Shown here piece after piece: positions 25,355 through 33,639 of a DNA stretch of 44,783 nucleotides. This stretch comes from Conexibacter sp. GTDB lineage: Bacteria; Actinomycetota; Thermoleophilia; Solirubrobacterales; Solirubrobacteraceae. Below the pieces are notes generated by a model. The model was not told the DNA's origin. It saw only the letters and a list, made by a program, of their open reading frames with translations, and did no database searches. The position numbers and the translations under genes are program-made. Numbering within the stretch: position 1 is the stretch's first letter; each line of letters starts with the position of its first letter. The stretch covers positions 1-44,783 of the forward strand of contig JAOPZA010000083.1 of assembly GCA_025964325.1 (NCBI GenBank), in the 5' to 3' direction.

Positions 25355-25783
25355 TCAGCCGCCGGCGAGCGAGCGGCGGCTGCGAAAGCGCCACACGCCG
25401 CCGCGCTCCACGAGCTCGTCCTCGAAGGTCGCGCTGACGAGCAGCCGCGGCGGCGCGGCCGCGCTCGATGCGATCACGAGGCTGTAGCAGCGCGCCGGCA
25501 CGACCTGCTCGCCGTCGACCGGCACGGGGTCGCCGAGCAGCCGGTTGGCGACCCAGTGCCGCACCGTCAGCCCGTCGGCGCCCCACGTCTCGTGGCAGGC
25601 GTCCACGTACGCACGCAGCGCCGGCCGACCCCGGACGACCTGCCCGGCGGACGAGCGGAACTCGCCGTCGGCGACGAAACAGTCGGACCAGCCGGCCGCG
25701 TCGCCCGTGTCGATCGCGTACGCGTAGCGCGTGTAGAGCGCGTCGATCTGCGCGTCGCGCTGGAGGTCGATCGCTGCCGCCAT
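25355..25783 (-). CDS. NTF2-like/SnoaL-fold protein
   Basis: 142 residues. The pattern Q-x-D-ALYTRYAYAID-x-GD-x-x-GWSDCFVADGEF is that of SnoaL_4-type cone-shaped alpha+beta folds, often small isomerases, hydratases or small subunits of ring-hydroxylating dioxygenases. A His-containing strand (VRHWVANRLL) matches the usual active-site strand. It lies 3 nt after the SDR stop, so the pair is co-transcribed and may act on the same intermediate. No large dioxygenase subunit is in the window, which makes an isomerase/hydratase-like role more likely. Confidence 0.8.
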   Translation of the reverse strand: MAAAIDLQRDAQIDALYTRYAYAIDTGDAAGWSDCFVADGEFRSSAGQVVRGRPALRAYVDACHETWGADGLTVRHWVANRLLGDPVPVDGEQVVPARCYSLVIASSAAAPPRLLVSATFEDELVERGGVWRFRSRRSLAGG

Positions 25784-25786
25784 CGG

Positions 25787-26551
25787 TCAGATGCCACGAC
25801 CGCCGTCGACCTGCAGAGCGCTGCCGGTGATGAACGAGGCGTCGTCGGAGGCGAGGAAGGCCGCGGCCGCGGCGATCTCGTCGGCACGGCCGAGGCGGCC
25901 GATCGGCGTCGCCTTCGCGGTCGTGTGGTCGCCGCTGCCGAACTGCGAGAGCATCGGCGTGTCGGTCGAGACCGGGTTGACCGAGTTGACGCGGATCCCG
26001 AACTCGGCAAGCTCGATCGCGAGCTGTCTCGCGAGCACGACCGCGCCGCCCTTCGCCGCGGTGTAGGCGCACAGCTGCGGGCGCGGGCGGATGCCCGACA
26101 TCGAAGCGGTCACGAGGATCACGCCGGAGGCCTGCCGCTTCATGATCGGCACGACGATCCGCGCCGCGAGGAAGATCGCCGTCAGGTTGACGTCGATCGC
26201 GCGCCGCCAGGTCTCGTCGTCCACGTCCTCGACGAGGGCGGCGACCTGGGGCAGGCCGGCGTTGTTGTAGTAGACGTCGAGCGACCCGAAGCGCTCGAGC
26301 GCGAGGTCGACCGAGCGCTGCACGGCGGCGGCGTCGGTCACGTCGACGGTGACCGCGACGGCGCGCTCCCCCGCGTCCGCGGCCGCGACGGTTGCCTCGG
26401 CGGCGGCGCCATCGATGTCGACGGCGACGACGTTCGCGCCCTCGGCGAGGAAGCGCTCTACGCTCGCGCGTCCGATTCCCGATCCGGCACCGGTGATGAT
26501 CGCGGTCCGGCCCTCGAGCCTGCGCGCGGGCACTGCAGTGTGATTGGCCAT
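25787..26551 (-). CDS. Short-chain dehydrogenase/reductase (classical SDR)
   Basis: 254 residues. Cofactor motif TGAGSGIG (20-27), an Asp at the end of strand 2 (VAVDID) suggesting NAD over NADP, NNAG, and catalytic Ser in the 150 region with Y163-x-x-x-K167. The C-terminal VDGGRGI is standard. It likely interconverts a hydroxy and a keto group, perhaps an early oxidation of the imported substrate. GGAGC precedes the ATG weakly. A pair of ACTACACAA repeats lies about 45-70 nt upstream. Confidence 0.92.
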   Translation of the reverse strand: MANHTAVPARRLEGRTAIITGAGSGIGRASVERFLAEGANVVAVDIDGAAAEATVAAADAGERAVAVTVDVTDAAAVQRSVDLALERFGSLDVYYNNAGLPQVAALVEDVDDETWRRAIDVNLTAIFLAARIVVPIMKRQASGVILVTASMSGIRPRPQLCAYTAAKGGAVVLARQLAIELAEFGIRVNSVNPVSTDTPMLSQFGSGDHTTAKATPIGRLGRADEIAAAAAFLASDDASFITGSALQVDGGRGI

Positions 26552-26595
26552 CGATGCTCCAGTTCGCGTGACGGTCCGCCAACGCTAACAGCTGG

Positions 26596-26622
26596 ACTAC
26601 ACAAGATCCAGTCGCACTACAC
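26596..26622 (-). repeat. ACTACACAA direct repeat upstream of the SDR gene
   Basis: Two copies of ACTACACAA start at 26596 and 26616, exactly 20 bp apart, about two helical turns, in the 93-nt gap before the SDR gene. The first copy is also flanked by CTGGA/TCCAG arms. This is consistent with a dimeric regulator binding one DNA face, or with overlapping promoter elements (GTGTAGT on the minus strand). Confidence 0.4.
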
Positions 26623-26644
26623 AACTGCGACGCGTGTCGCAGCG

Positions 26645-27256
26645 TCAGCCGACGTCGCTTCTCGCCTCCGGCGCCATCACCCAGAGCACCCGCACGGGCC
26701 GCTTGGTCTCGTTCAGCAGTCGATGTGGCTGCTGTGCGTCGAAGGCGATGTAGTCGCCCTGTTCGAGCACCTCGCGGCGGTCGCCGAGCTCGATCGTCAC
26801 GCGACCCTCGATCACGATGCCGTAGTCGCGGCCGGAGTGGGAGCCGGCGCCGGGGCGCGAGGAGCCCCCGGGGATGATCTGCACCTCGGCGACGTGCAGA
26901 TACGGGTCGTCGAGCTCCATCATGTACTCGCGCCGGCACTGCGGATCCTCGATCACGCGCCGCTCGGCGCGGCGCACGACGGGCGAGCGCGGAGCATGGT
27001 GCGCGTCGCCTTCGAGCAGGTCGCTCGGCCGCACCGCGAGCGCCTCGGCGATCGCCGCGAGCGACAGCAGCGAGGGGCTCGCCTCGCCGCGCTCGATCTG
27101 GCTCAGCAGGCTGGGGCTGACGTCGGCCTTCTCCGCGACCGAGCGCAGCGTCTGTCCGCGGCGCACCCGCAGCTCGCGCAGGCGGATCCCGAGCGCCTCC
27201 GTCGGCGAACGAGGCGTGCCGACGGAGGCCGGCTGCGGTGGCGCCTCGTCAGCCAT
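26645..27256 (-). CDS. XRE-family regulator with C-terminal cupin, copy 1
   Basis: 203 residues. An HTH_3 domain (about 25-80, with SVAEKADVSPSLLSQIERGE) and a cupin-2 sensor domain (about 115-195, HSGRDYGIVIEG, GDYIAFDA, PHRLLNET). Such proteins usually repress catabolic operons until the cupin binds a small ligand. I chose ATG 27256. A longer frame to ATG 27340 exists, but that ATG lies upstream of the predicted -10 (27331-27326). The promoter carries the shared dyad, suggesting autoregulation. It closely resembles the next gene. Confidence 0.88.
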   Translation of the reverse strand: MADEAPPQPASVGTPRSPTEALGIRLRELRVRRGQTLRSVAEKADVSPSLLSQIERGEASPSLLSLAAIAEALAVRPSDLLEGDAHHAPRSPVVRRAERRVIEDPQCRREYMMELDDPYLHVAEVQIIPGGSSRPGAGSHSGRDYGIVIEGRVTIELGDRREVLEQGDYIAFDAQQPHRLLNETKRPVRVLWVMAPEARSDVG

Positions 27257-27325
27257 CACGCGTGTGGCGCCGGACGGAGACAGTGGTCGCCGCTGCCGAT
27301 CTCGCTCGGTCCCATGCCGTGCGCA

Positions 27326-27354
27326 AACGTACAGTTCCATCGCTTTCGGTGCAA
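27326..27354 (-). promoter_or_regulatory. Promoter and operator of XRE-cupin gene 1
   Basis: Minus strand TTGCAC (27354-27349), 17-bp spacer, TACGTT (27331-27326). Spacer end and -10 read GAACTGTACG, nearly identical to the thiolase promoter. On the plus strand GTACAGTTC is shared exactly, with a weaker right half-site (CATCG). Confidence 0.6.
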
Positions 27355-27379
27355 CTCAGGCATACAGCGTCCTGGTCGC

Positions 27380-28057
27380 TCAGCTGGCGCTGGGAGCGGC
27401 CCGGCGGCGGCGCCCGGATCTGGCCGCCGCGCGGCGCGACGTGCTCTCCCGAGCGCGATCGTGGGCGATGATCCACATCAGGCGGGCATCGCGATCGGAC
27501 TCGTTCACGAGCCGGTGCGGAACGTCCGCGTCGAACGCGATGTAGTCGCCCTCCTCGAGCGTCTCGCGTCTCGTCGAGAGCTCCACGATGGCGGTTCCCT
27601 CGAGCACGATCCCGTAGTCGCGGCCGGAGTGGGCGGCGAGACTGGGCCGCGACGAGCCACCGGGCGGCAGGTAGAGCTCGGCGACCTCGAGGTACGGGTC
27701 GTCGACGTGCATCAGGTACTCGCGCCGGCAGAGCTTGTCGTCGATCACGCGCCGCTGGTCGCGCCGCACGATCGGTGAGCGCTCCTCGGGCTGCTCCGGA
27801 TCGTCGAGCAGCAGGCCGGGCCGCACGTCGAGCGCGTCGGCGATCGCGACGAGCGAGAGCAGCGAGGGGCTCGCCTCGCCCCGCTCGATCTGGCTCAGCA
27901 GGCTGGGACTGACCTGGGCGATGCCGGCGACCGCGCGCAGGCTGAGGCCGCGTTCGGCGCGCAGGACGCGCAGGCGCCGGCTCAGCGTCTCGGTGACGGT
28001 CTCGGTCGCCCGCTCTCGCTTTTCGGTGGGTGCTCTGTCCTCGGCCTTCGTTCCCAT
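27380..28057 (-). CDS. XRE-family regulator with C-terminal cupin, copy 2
   Basis: 225 residues. Same architecture as the neighbouring regulator: HTH (about 27-80, with AQVSPSLLSQIERGE) and cupin (LPPGGSSRP, HSGRDYGIVLEG, GDYIAFDADVPHRL). An Arg/Ser/Ala-rich tail of about 20 residues is added at the C-terminus. ATG 28057 follows a G-rich site (GGGGGACGGG). It is divergent from the plus-strand aldehyde dehydrogenase with about 200 bp between starts, where a partial copy of the shared dyad lies (28170-28185). It and copy 1 look like a tandem duplication that diverged, perhaps to sense different intermediates. Confidence 0.88.
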   Translation of the reverse strand: MGTKAEDRAPTEKRERATETVTETLSRRLRVLRAERGLSLRAVAGIAQVSPSLLSQIERGEASPSLLSLVAIADALDVRPGLLLDDPEQPEERSPIVRRDQRRVIDDKLCRREYLMHVDDPYLEVAELYLPPGGSSRPSLAAHSGRDYGIVLEGTAIVELSTRRETLEEGDYIAFDADVPHRLVNESDRDARLMWIIAHDRARESTSRRAAARSGRRRRAAPSAS

Positions 28058-28168
28058 GTTCCCGTCCCCCCACCGACCCTGTCTCGACCTCACCACCGTA
28101 GCGCTCGGCAGCCTATCGCGCGCAATCGGGTTCGCCAGTTCTGGGCGAGCACTCGCACAGCACACAGA

Positions 28169-28185
28169 ACAGTATGGGTGGACAG
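28169..28185. promoter_or_regulatory. Weaker copy of the shared operator in the divergent region
   Basis: CAGTA-N6-GACAG at 28170-28185; on the minus strand the right part reads CATACTGTT, a plausible -10 (TACTGT) for regulator 2. One half-site matches the consensus fully, the other partly. No good -35 is seen. Confidence 0.35.
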
Positions 28186-28258
28186 CATAAGGGCATCTGT
28201 GCGACGATCGAAACCCGGACCCGCGGCGCGGCGCGCCGCGCCGATCAGAGGAGAAGAG

Positions 28259-29650
28259 ATGGGGCTCGTGCAATCGCCAGGCCTCGCCGAGGGCTTCCTC
28301 GACGGCGCCCGTCAGAACCTGAGCGACGAGGACGTCGAGCGCGCGGTCGCCGCGCTCGTCGAGGTCGCACCGACCGTCCGGCGGCTCAGCAGCGACGACC
28401 GCGCGGTCGTGCTGGAGCGCGTCGCGAGCGCCCTCGCGCGCGACGCCGAGCAGCTCGCCGAGACGCTGACGGCCGAGAGCGGCTTTCTCACGCATCGCGA
28501 CATGGTGCTCGAGGTGCAGCGCGCGGTCGAGGTCTTCACGCACGCCGCGGCCGTCGCCCGTGTCGGGCTCGACGAGGCGCTCAACGTCGACGCGGTCGCC
28601 CGCGCCCGCGACGCGATCGGGCTCGTGCGCCACGAACCGATCGGCCCGGTGCTCGGCATCACCGCGTTCAACGGCCCGCTGCTGATCGCCGCCCACAAGG
28701 TGGCGCCCGCGATCGTCGCCGGCGCGCCGATCGTCCTCAAGCCTTCGCCGCGCGTGCCGGCGGCCGCGGTCGCGCTGGCCGAGCTGGTCGTCGCCTCCGG
28801 GTGGCCGGCCGCCGCGCTCGCCGTCCTGCCGGTCGACGACGACGCGACGATGCGGCTGATCCGCGACCCCCGCCTGCCGATCGTCAGCTTCACCGGCGGC
28901 GCCTTCGGCTGGGCGATCAAGGACGCCGTCCCGCGCAAGCGCGTCCACCTCGAGCTCGGCGGCGTCGGCGCGGTGATCGTCGCGGCCGACGCCGACCTCG
29001 AGACCGCCGCGTCCGAGTGCGCGGCGGGCGGCTTCGTGCGCTCCGGGCAGGCGTGCATCGCGGTCCAGCGGATCTACGTCGAGCGGCCGGCCTACGAGCG
29101 CTTTGCCGCGCTGCTGGCCGACCACGTCCGCCAGATGGTGACCGGGGATCCCGGCGACCCCCGCACGACGGTTGGCCCGCTCGTCGACGAGGCCGCCGCG
29201 ATCCGCGTCGAGGCGATCATCGCCGACGCGCTCGGGAAGGGCGCGCGCGTCCTCTGCGGCGGGACGCGCGAGGGACGGATCGTGGCGCCGACCGTGCTCG
29301 CGGACGTCACGCCCGCGATGGACGTGGCGCGCCGCGAGGCCTTCGGTCCGGTCGTCGCCGTCGTGCCGGTCGACAGCCTCGCCGAGGCCGTCGAGGAGAC
29401 GAACGCCGTCCCCGGCGCGATCCACGCCGGCGTCTACACGAGCGACATCGACATCGCGCTCACCGTCGCCGACGCGATCCGCGCGGGCGGCGTGATCGTC
29501 AACGGCCCCTCGTCCTGGCGGGTGGACCTGATGCCCTACGGCGGCGTCGGCGACTCCGGCTTCGGCCGCGAGGGCATCCGCGCGATGGTCGCCGAGTACA
29601 CCGAGCCGAAGGTGCTGATCATCCGCCACCGCCCGCGCGAGCTGTCGTAG
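28259..29650 (+). CDS. NAD(P)-dependent aldehyde dehydrogenase, divergent gene
   Basis: 463 residues. Nucleophile C266 in SGQACIAVQR, general base E232 in LELGGVGA, ITAFNGP for the oxyanion Asn, and a C-terminal PYGGVGDSGFGREG. It is closest in style to ALDHs for short or aromatic aldehydes (benzaldehyde or lactaldehyde type). ATG 28259 follows GAGGAGAAGAG; the frame is open further upstream to 28178 but without a better site. It is the only island gene on the plus strand, divergent from regulator 2, so probably controlled by it. Confidence 0.92.
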   Translation: MGLVQSPGLAEGFLDGARQNLSDEDVERAVAALVEVAPTVRRLSSDDRAVVLERVASALARDAEQLAETLTAESGFLTHRDMVLEVQRAVEVFTHAAAVARVGLDEALNVDAVARARDAIGLVRHEPIGPVLGITAFNGPLLIAAHKVAPAIVAGAPIVLKPSPRVPAAAVALAELVVASGWPAAALAVLPVDDDATMRLIRDPRLPIVSFTGGAFGWAIKDAVPRKRVHLELGGVGAVIVAADADLETAASECAAGGFVRSGQACIAVQRIYVERPAYERFAALLADHVRQMVTGDPGDPRTTVGPLVDEAAAIRVEAIIADALGKGARVLCGGTREGRIVAPTVLADVTPAMDVARREAFGPVVAVVPVDSLAEAVEETNAVPGAIHAGVYTSDIDIALTVADAIRAGGVIVNGPSSWRVDLMPYGGVGDSGFGREGIRAMVAEYTEPKVLIIRHRPRELS

Positions 29651-29732
29651 ACCCCGAGCTGTCGCGGACGACGACCACGCAGACGCCGGTCATCCCGCTC
29701 GGCCCGATGCACTCATCGCGCTCGCGCGGCCG

Positions 29733-30233
29733 TCACGGAATCGCTGGAGGTGCGCGCTCGGTGATCGGCGCGCCGGCGGAGGAGGCTGCGCTTCTGATCG
29801 CGTCGGCGGCTCCGCTGGCCCCCTGCAACGCGGAGGAGTCGAGCTGCCCGCTTCTCGCTCTTGTCGCGAAGGCGCTCACCAGGCCCGCGAATCTCGTCAA
29901 CGGCGAGAACAGCTTGCTGAGTGCTGGGCTTGCGCGTGCGTCCTGCGCCGCGATTCTGACCTCGTGAACGACGAACAACCCGGCCGCCGCGGCTCTCACG
30001 AGCGCGACTCTGTGATGCAGCGGATCGCGGAACGCGCCGGCGCGAAACGGCTTGTAGACGTAGCGGTGAAACGCACCCAGTGCGAGACCCGCGTGGAGCA
30101 GGAACTTCGTCTTGGCGAAGTGGATCGTCGGCGCGCTCCCGGTCGTACCGGATCCGCTTGTGCTCGACTGCGTGCCGCATGCAGCGACGGCGAGCGCCGC
30201 GACGAGCAGCAGGGCAACGCTGAGACGATGCAT
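29733..30233 (-). CDS. Lipoprotein of unknown function
   Basis: 166 residues. Signal peptide with lipobox VAACG (Cys19), a Ser/Thr/Gly linker, then an Ala-rich mostly helical domain. Phrases such as IHFAKTKFLLHAGLALGAFHRYVYKPFRAGAF suggest one conserved helical bundle; I do not recognise the family. GGGAGCGAAGA precedes the ATG. At least seven Arg codons are AGA, as in the ABC binding lipoprotein and unlike most genes here. It is convergent with the aldehyde dehydrogenase (82-nt gap) and probably not part of the pathway. Confidence 0.7.
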   Translation of the reverse strand: MHRLSVALLLVAALAVAACGTQSSTSGSGTTGSAPTIHFAKTKFLLHAGLALGAFHRYVYKPFRAGAFRDPLHHRVALVRAAAAGLFVVHEVRIAAQDARASPALSKLFSPLTRFAGLVSAFATRARSGQLDSSALQGASGAADAIRSAASSAGAPITERAPPAIP

Positions 30234-30371
30234 TCTTCGCTCCCTCTCTTGGGAGGCTTCGCGACGAAGCTCAGTTTCGATGACGGGCGACCGTGCTACC
30301 CCCGGCAGCGCGCTTTCAACCAAGCGAGCATCGTCGGCGGCCGCGCGTTCAGGTCCCGTCCATGTCGAGCC

Positions 30372-30437
30372 CGCGTAGTGCTGCTGGTCGACGACCAGGA
30401 CCTCGTCCGTGCCGGACCGAGAGGCATCCTGCGGAGA
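30372..30437 (+). pseudogene. Response-regulator N-terminal stub
   Basis: In the 291-nt gap between lipoprotein and phosphatase one frame reads RVVLLVDDQDLVRAG, the hallmark start of a NarL/LuxR-type receiver domain (acidic pair DD in the metal site). It then degenerates within about 20 codons, so the receiver's phosphorylatable Asp is absent. It has no ribosome site of its own. A decayed remnant; nothing else is seen in the gap. Confidence 0.55.
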
Positions 30438-30524
30438 CGTCCAAGCGGACCCGGACAAAAGAGCGGGCGCGCCACGGACTCCCTATGATGCCGCTTCCTC
30501 GCCTCGAGCAATGGCGGTGGCGCA

Positions 30525-32972
30525 ATGGATGATGAGCACGTTCATGGACTCCGCCAGGCTCGACACCCCATTTCACCGGCGCGTCCGAACGCCGCGAGCG
30601 TCGAGGGCGTGAGGGCGCTCTCGGTCAGCTCGGCGTTGCGCTCGCCGCCCGGGGTCGTCCGCGCCGTCTTCGTGCTCGGCGCCGCCGCCGGGCTCGTCGG
30701 CCTGCGTCGCAGTCGGGAGCGCGTAGCGCTTGACGCTCGGCGCCTGCAGATGCTCAAAGCGGTCGCGCAGATCGCCGACGCCTCCGAGACCGTCCAGGAG
30801 ACCGTCGGGCTTCTCGGGGAGCTCCTCGTGCCGCAGTTGGCCGACATCTGCGTGATCGACGTGGTGCGCGACGATCGTATTGACCGGCTCGCCGTCGCGG
30901 TCGCCGGACCTGCGGCGGCGACGATCGAGGCGGCTCTGCGACGGCGCGCGTCTGTCGCGGGGCCTGCCGAGGGCGCGATGCGTTCGAACGAGCCCGTCCT
31001 GCACGAGCGCTGGAGCGACGCGTCCTTGCGGAGCGTCGCGCTCGGCGACGAGGACCTCGCGTTCCTGCGATCGCTCGAGCTCCGCTCGAGCATCAGCGTG
31101 CCGCTGCGAGCGCGCCGGCACGCGATCGGCTCGATGGCGCTGATCGTGACGAGCCGCTCGGGTCGCAGATACGACCGCGAGGACCTGGAGTTCGGCGAGA
31201 TCCTCAGCGGTCGCGTCGCGCTGGCGCTCGACAACGCGGGCCTCTTCTCGGAGCTCGAGGCGCTGGAGGCGCAGCAGACGGCCGCGCTCGGCAGCCTCGC
31301 GGAGGCGGTGACGATGCAGAACGCGCGGGGCGAGCTCGTCTACGCAAACGAGGCGGCGGCGCGCGCGTTCGGCTTCCGCTCGGCGCAGGAGCTGCTCGCG
31401 ACGCCCTTGGAGCAGCTCAACGACGCCTACGAGTCCTACAACGAGGACGGCTCGCCGCTCCGCAGCGAGCAGCTGCCGAGCCGCCAGGTGCTGGCGGGCG
31501 AGCCGGCGTCGCCGCTGACCATCCGCGCAATCCACCGCGCCACGGGCGAGGAGCGCTGGCGGATCATCAAGACGACCGCTGTGGCAGACGACGGGGGCGT
31601 GCCGCGGCTGGCGGTCAACGTGATCGAGGACGTCACGGAGGTCAAGCGCGCCGAGCTCGCACAGCGCTTTCTCGCGCGCGCCGGCGAGCTGCTCTCGTCC
31701 TCGCTCGACTACGAGGAGACGCTGGCGCAGGTCACGCGCCTGGCGGTGCCGGAGCTGGCCGACTGGTGCGGGGTCTCGCTGCCCGACGACCATGGATACC
31801 TGCGCTCGGTCGCGGTTGCGCACGTGGACCCAACGATGGTGCGATTCGCGCAGGACTACAACCAGCGCTACCCGACGAAGACGAGCGATCCCGCCGGCGC
31901 GGCGCAGGTGGTGCGCGACGGCGAGTCGCAGGTCGTCAACGAGATCACCGACGAGCTGCTCGAGCAGGCGATCGCCGATCGCGAGCAGCTCGACGCGATC
32001 CGCACGCTGGGCATGCGGGCGGTGATGATCGTTCCGATCGTCGCGGCCGGCGGCGTGGTCGGGACGATCAACTTCGTCAGTGCCGAGTCCGGTCGCACGT
32101 TCACGCCCGCGGACGTGGCGCTCGCCGAGGAGATCGGCCGCCGGGCCGGCACTGCGATCGAGAACGCCCGCCTCTACACCGAGCGGTCGTACGTCGCGCA
32201 CACGCTGCAGGCGAGCCTGCTGCCCGACGAGCTGCCGCGGATCCCGCGCTTCGAGGTCGCGTCGCTCTATCGGCCCGCCGGCGAAGCGAGCTTCGTCGGC
32301 GGGGACTTCTACGACGCCTTCGAGACCGCTGCCGGGTGGATGCTCGTCGTCGGCGACGTGACCGGGCGTGGCGTCGAGGCCGCAGCGCTGACGGCGCAGG
32401 CGCGCCATACCGTGCGCGCGGTCGGCGCGCTGCTGGCGGATCCGGCGGCCGCGATCGATCGGCTCAACCGCACGCTTGCCGCCAAGCCGCAGCTGTCGAT
32501 CTGCACCGTCGCCATCGTGCTGCTCACGGAGACCGAAGCGGCGGCGACGGCGACGGTGGTCTGTGCCGGGCACCCGCGGCCGCTGCTCGTCCGTGACGGG
32601 GCCGTGCGCCCGGTCGGATCGGGCGGGCCGATGGTCGGAGCGTGGCAGGACAGCGTTTGGGAGAGCGAGCGCTTCGAGCTCGAGCCGAACGACCTGTTGG
32701 TGCTCTACACCGATGGCGTGACCGACGCGCGGGCCGGCGCGGAGCGCTTCAGCGACGAGCGCTTGATTGCCGCGGTGCGCGATGCCGCCGATGCCGACGA
32801 CGCCGTCGCCCGCGTCCTCGCGGCGGTCGAGGCGTTCGAGCGCGGGCCGCAGGCGGACGACACCGCGCTCGTGGTGGCTCGACGCCTCGCGCGCCCACCG
32901 CGCAGAGCGAGCGCTGCGTCGGCGGCACGGAGCAGACAACGACGCGGCCCCGCGAGAAGTCCACCGCGCTAG
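30525..32972 (+). CDS. GAF-PAS-GAF-PP2C (SpoIIE/RsbU-type) phosphatase
   Basis: 815 residues. A short hydrophobic helix near 42-60, a GAF domain (about 75-240), a PAS domain (about 245-375, starting at QNARGELVYANEAAARAFGF), a second GAF (about 385-550) and a PP2C/SpoIIE phosphatase domain (about 560-795). Metal-binding Asp residues are visible: D594 in GGDFYD, D611 in GDVTGRG, D730 in YTDG and D778/D779 in ADDT. Such enzymes dephosphorylate anti-anti-sigma factors and link environmental signals to stress sigma factors. No anti-sigma partner is adjacent. Start 30525 is the longest; GTG 30609 just before the hydrophobic helix is an alternative. Confidence 0.9.
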   Translation: MDDEHVHGLRQARHPISPARPNAASVEGVRALSVSSALRSPPGVVRAVFVLGAAAGLVGLRRSRERVALDARRLQMLKAVAQIADASETVQETVGLLGELLVPQLADICVIDVVRDDRIDRLAVAVAGPAAATIEAALRRRASVAGPAEGAMRSNEPVLHERWSDASLRSVALGDEDLAFLRSLELRSSISVPLRARRHAIGSMALIVTSRSGRRYDREDLEFGEILSGRVALALDNAGLFSELEALEAQQTAALGSLAEAVTMQNARGELVYANEAAARAFGFRSAQELLATPLEQLNDAYESYNEDGSPLRSEQLPSRQVLAGEPASPLTIRAIHRATGEERWRIIKTTAVADDGGVPRLAVNVIEDVTEVKRAELAQRFLARAGELLSSSLDYEETLAQVTRLAVPELADWCGVSLPDDHGYLRSVAVAHVDPTMVRFAQDYNQRYPTKTSDPAGAAQVVRDGESQVVNEITDELLEQAIADREQLDAIRTLGMRAVMIVPIVAAGGVVGTINFVSAESGRTFTPADVALAEEIGRRAGTAIENARLYTERSYVAHTLQASLLPDELPRIPRFEVASLYRPAGEASFVGGDFYDAFETAAGWMLVVGDVTGRGVEAAALTAQARHTVRAVGALLADPAAAIDRLNRTLAAKPQLSICTVAIVLLTETEAAATATVVCAGHPRPLLVRDGAVRPVGSGGPMVGAWQDSVWESERFELEPNDLLVLYTDGVTDARAGAERFSDERLIAAVRDAADADDAVARVLAAVEAFERGPQADDTALVVARRLARPPRRASAASAARSRQRRGPARSPPR

Positions 32973-32986
32973 CAGGGTCGGCGCGC

Positions 32987-33396
32987 CTACTCGGCGCCGA
33001 CGACCTTGAAGGTCGAGCTGACGAAGACGTGGTGCGGCCAGTTGACGCCGATTATTCGACGTTGTACTGACCGTTGCTCAACAGCGCGACACGGTTCACG
33101 GTGCCTCCAGGGTAGGCTGCCAGCGCAGCGGCCTTGGCCTTGTCCGCCGCTGTTCCGGTGATGATCGTGCCCGACCCGTCACTGAAGTTCGGCGGGATCT
33201 GACCGACCTGCGTGGCCGGGCTCGGTGCGCCGCGCTGGAACGGGATCACTTTCCCGACCGTCGCCGCGTTCGCGCTGCTGCTCGAACCCGAGCTGGCGAT
33301 CGCGTAGCCACCGGTCGCAAGCGTGATCGCGGCGAGGCCGGCAGCGATGGACGTGGTGAGCTTCCGCCTGCTGAAGATCCTGCGCTCGAGGGTCAT
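32987..33396 (-). pseudogene. Secreted PepSY-like protein broken by a frameshift
   Basis: From ATG 33396 the frame encodes a signal peptide (KLTTSIAAGLAAITLATGG), a linker, and a PepSY-like segment (AAALAAYPGGTVNRVALL, then SNGQYNVE) and stops at TAA 33052-33054 after 114 residues. Shifting frame at the stop continues the domain as IIGVNWPHHVFVSSTFKVV and ends at TAG 32987. The join suggests loss of one nucleotide near 33056. The intact form would be about 136 residues, secreted, of unknown function. It converges on the phosphatase gene (14-nt gap). A sequencing error is possible. Confidence 0.6.
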
Positions 33397-33639
33397 GGTG
33401 GTTCGTCCCCTTGCATCGTGAGTTGCTGTTGATCCCACTATGCGGCGAGGCGCTGGCACCTCCCTGTGAGGAGCCATGGAAAAGCCTGTGAAGGCCGGAG
33501 CTGGTGTGAGCTTCATCCGGCGCCTCCTTCGGACTGACTGGTGCGAGCACCCGCCAGCCTCCAAGGAGGGCCGAATGGAGAGCGTCCGCAGGAGCTGGCC
33601 CGCCATGTCGCCGATGAACGTGACGTAGCCGGCGTCGCC

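Noticed and set aside
27257-27340. N-terminal extension of XRE-cupin regulator 1 to ATG 27340
   Set aside because: It would place the start codon inside the promoter spacer, and the extension has no similarity to the paralogue.
29640-29675. Repeated CGAGCTGTCG after the ALDH stop as a terminator
   Set aside because: It is a direct, not inverted, repeat and cannot form a stem.
30573-32939. 788-codon frame antisense to the SpoIIE-type phosphatase
   Set aside because: No family features; the plus strand shows GAF, PAS and PP2C motifs in order.
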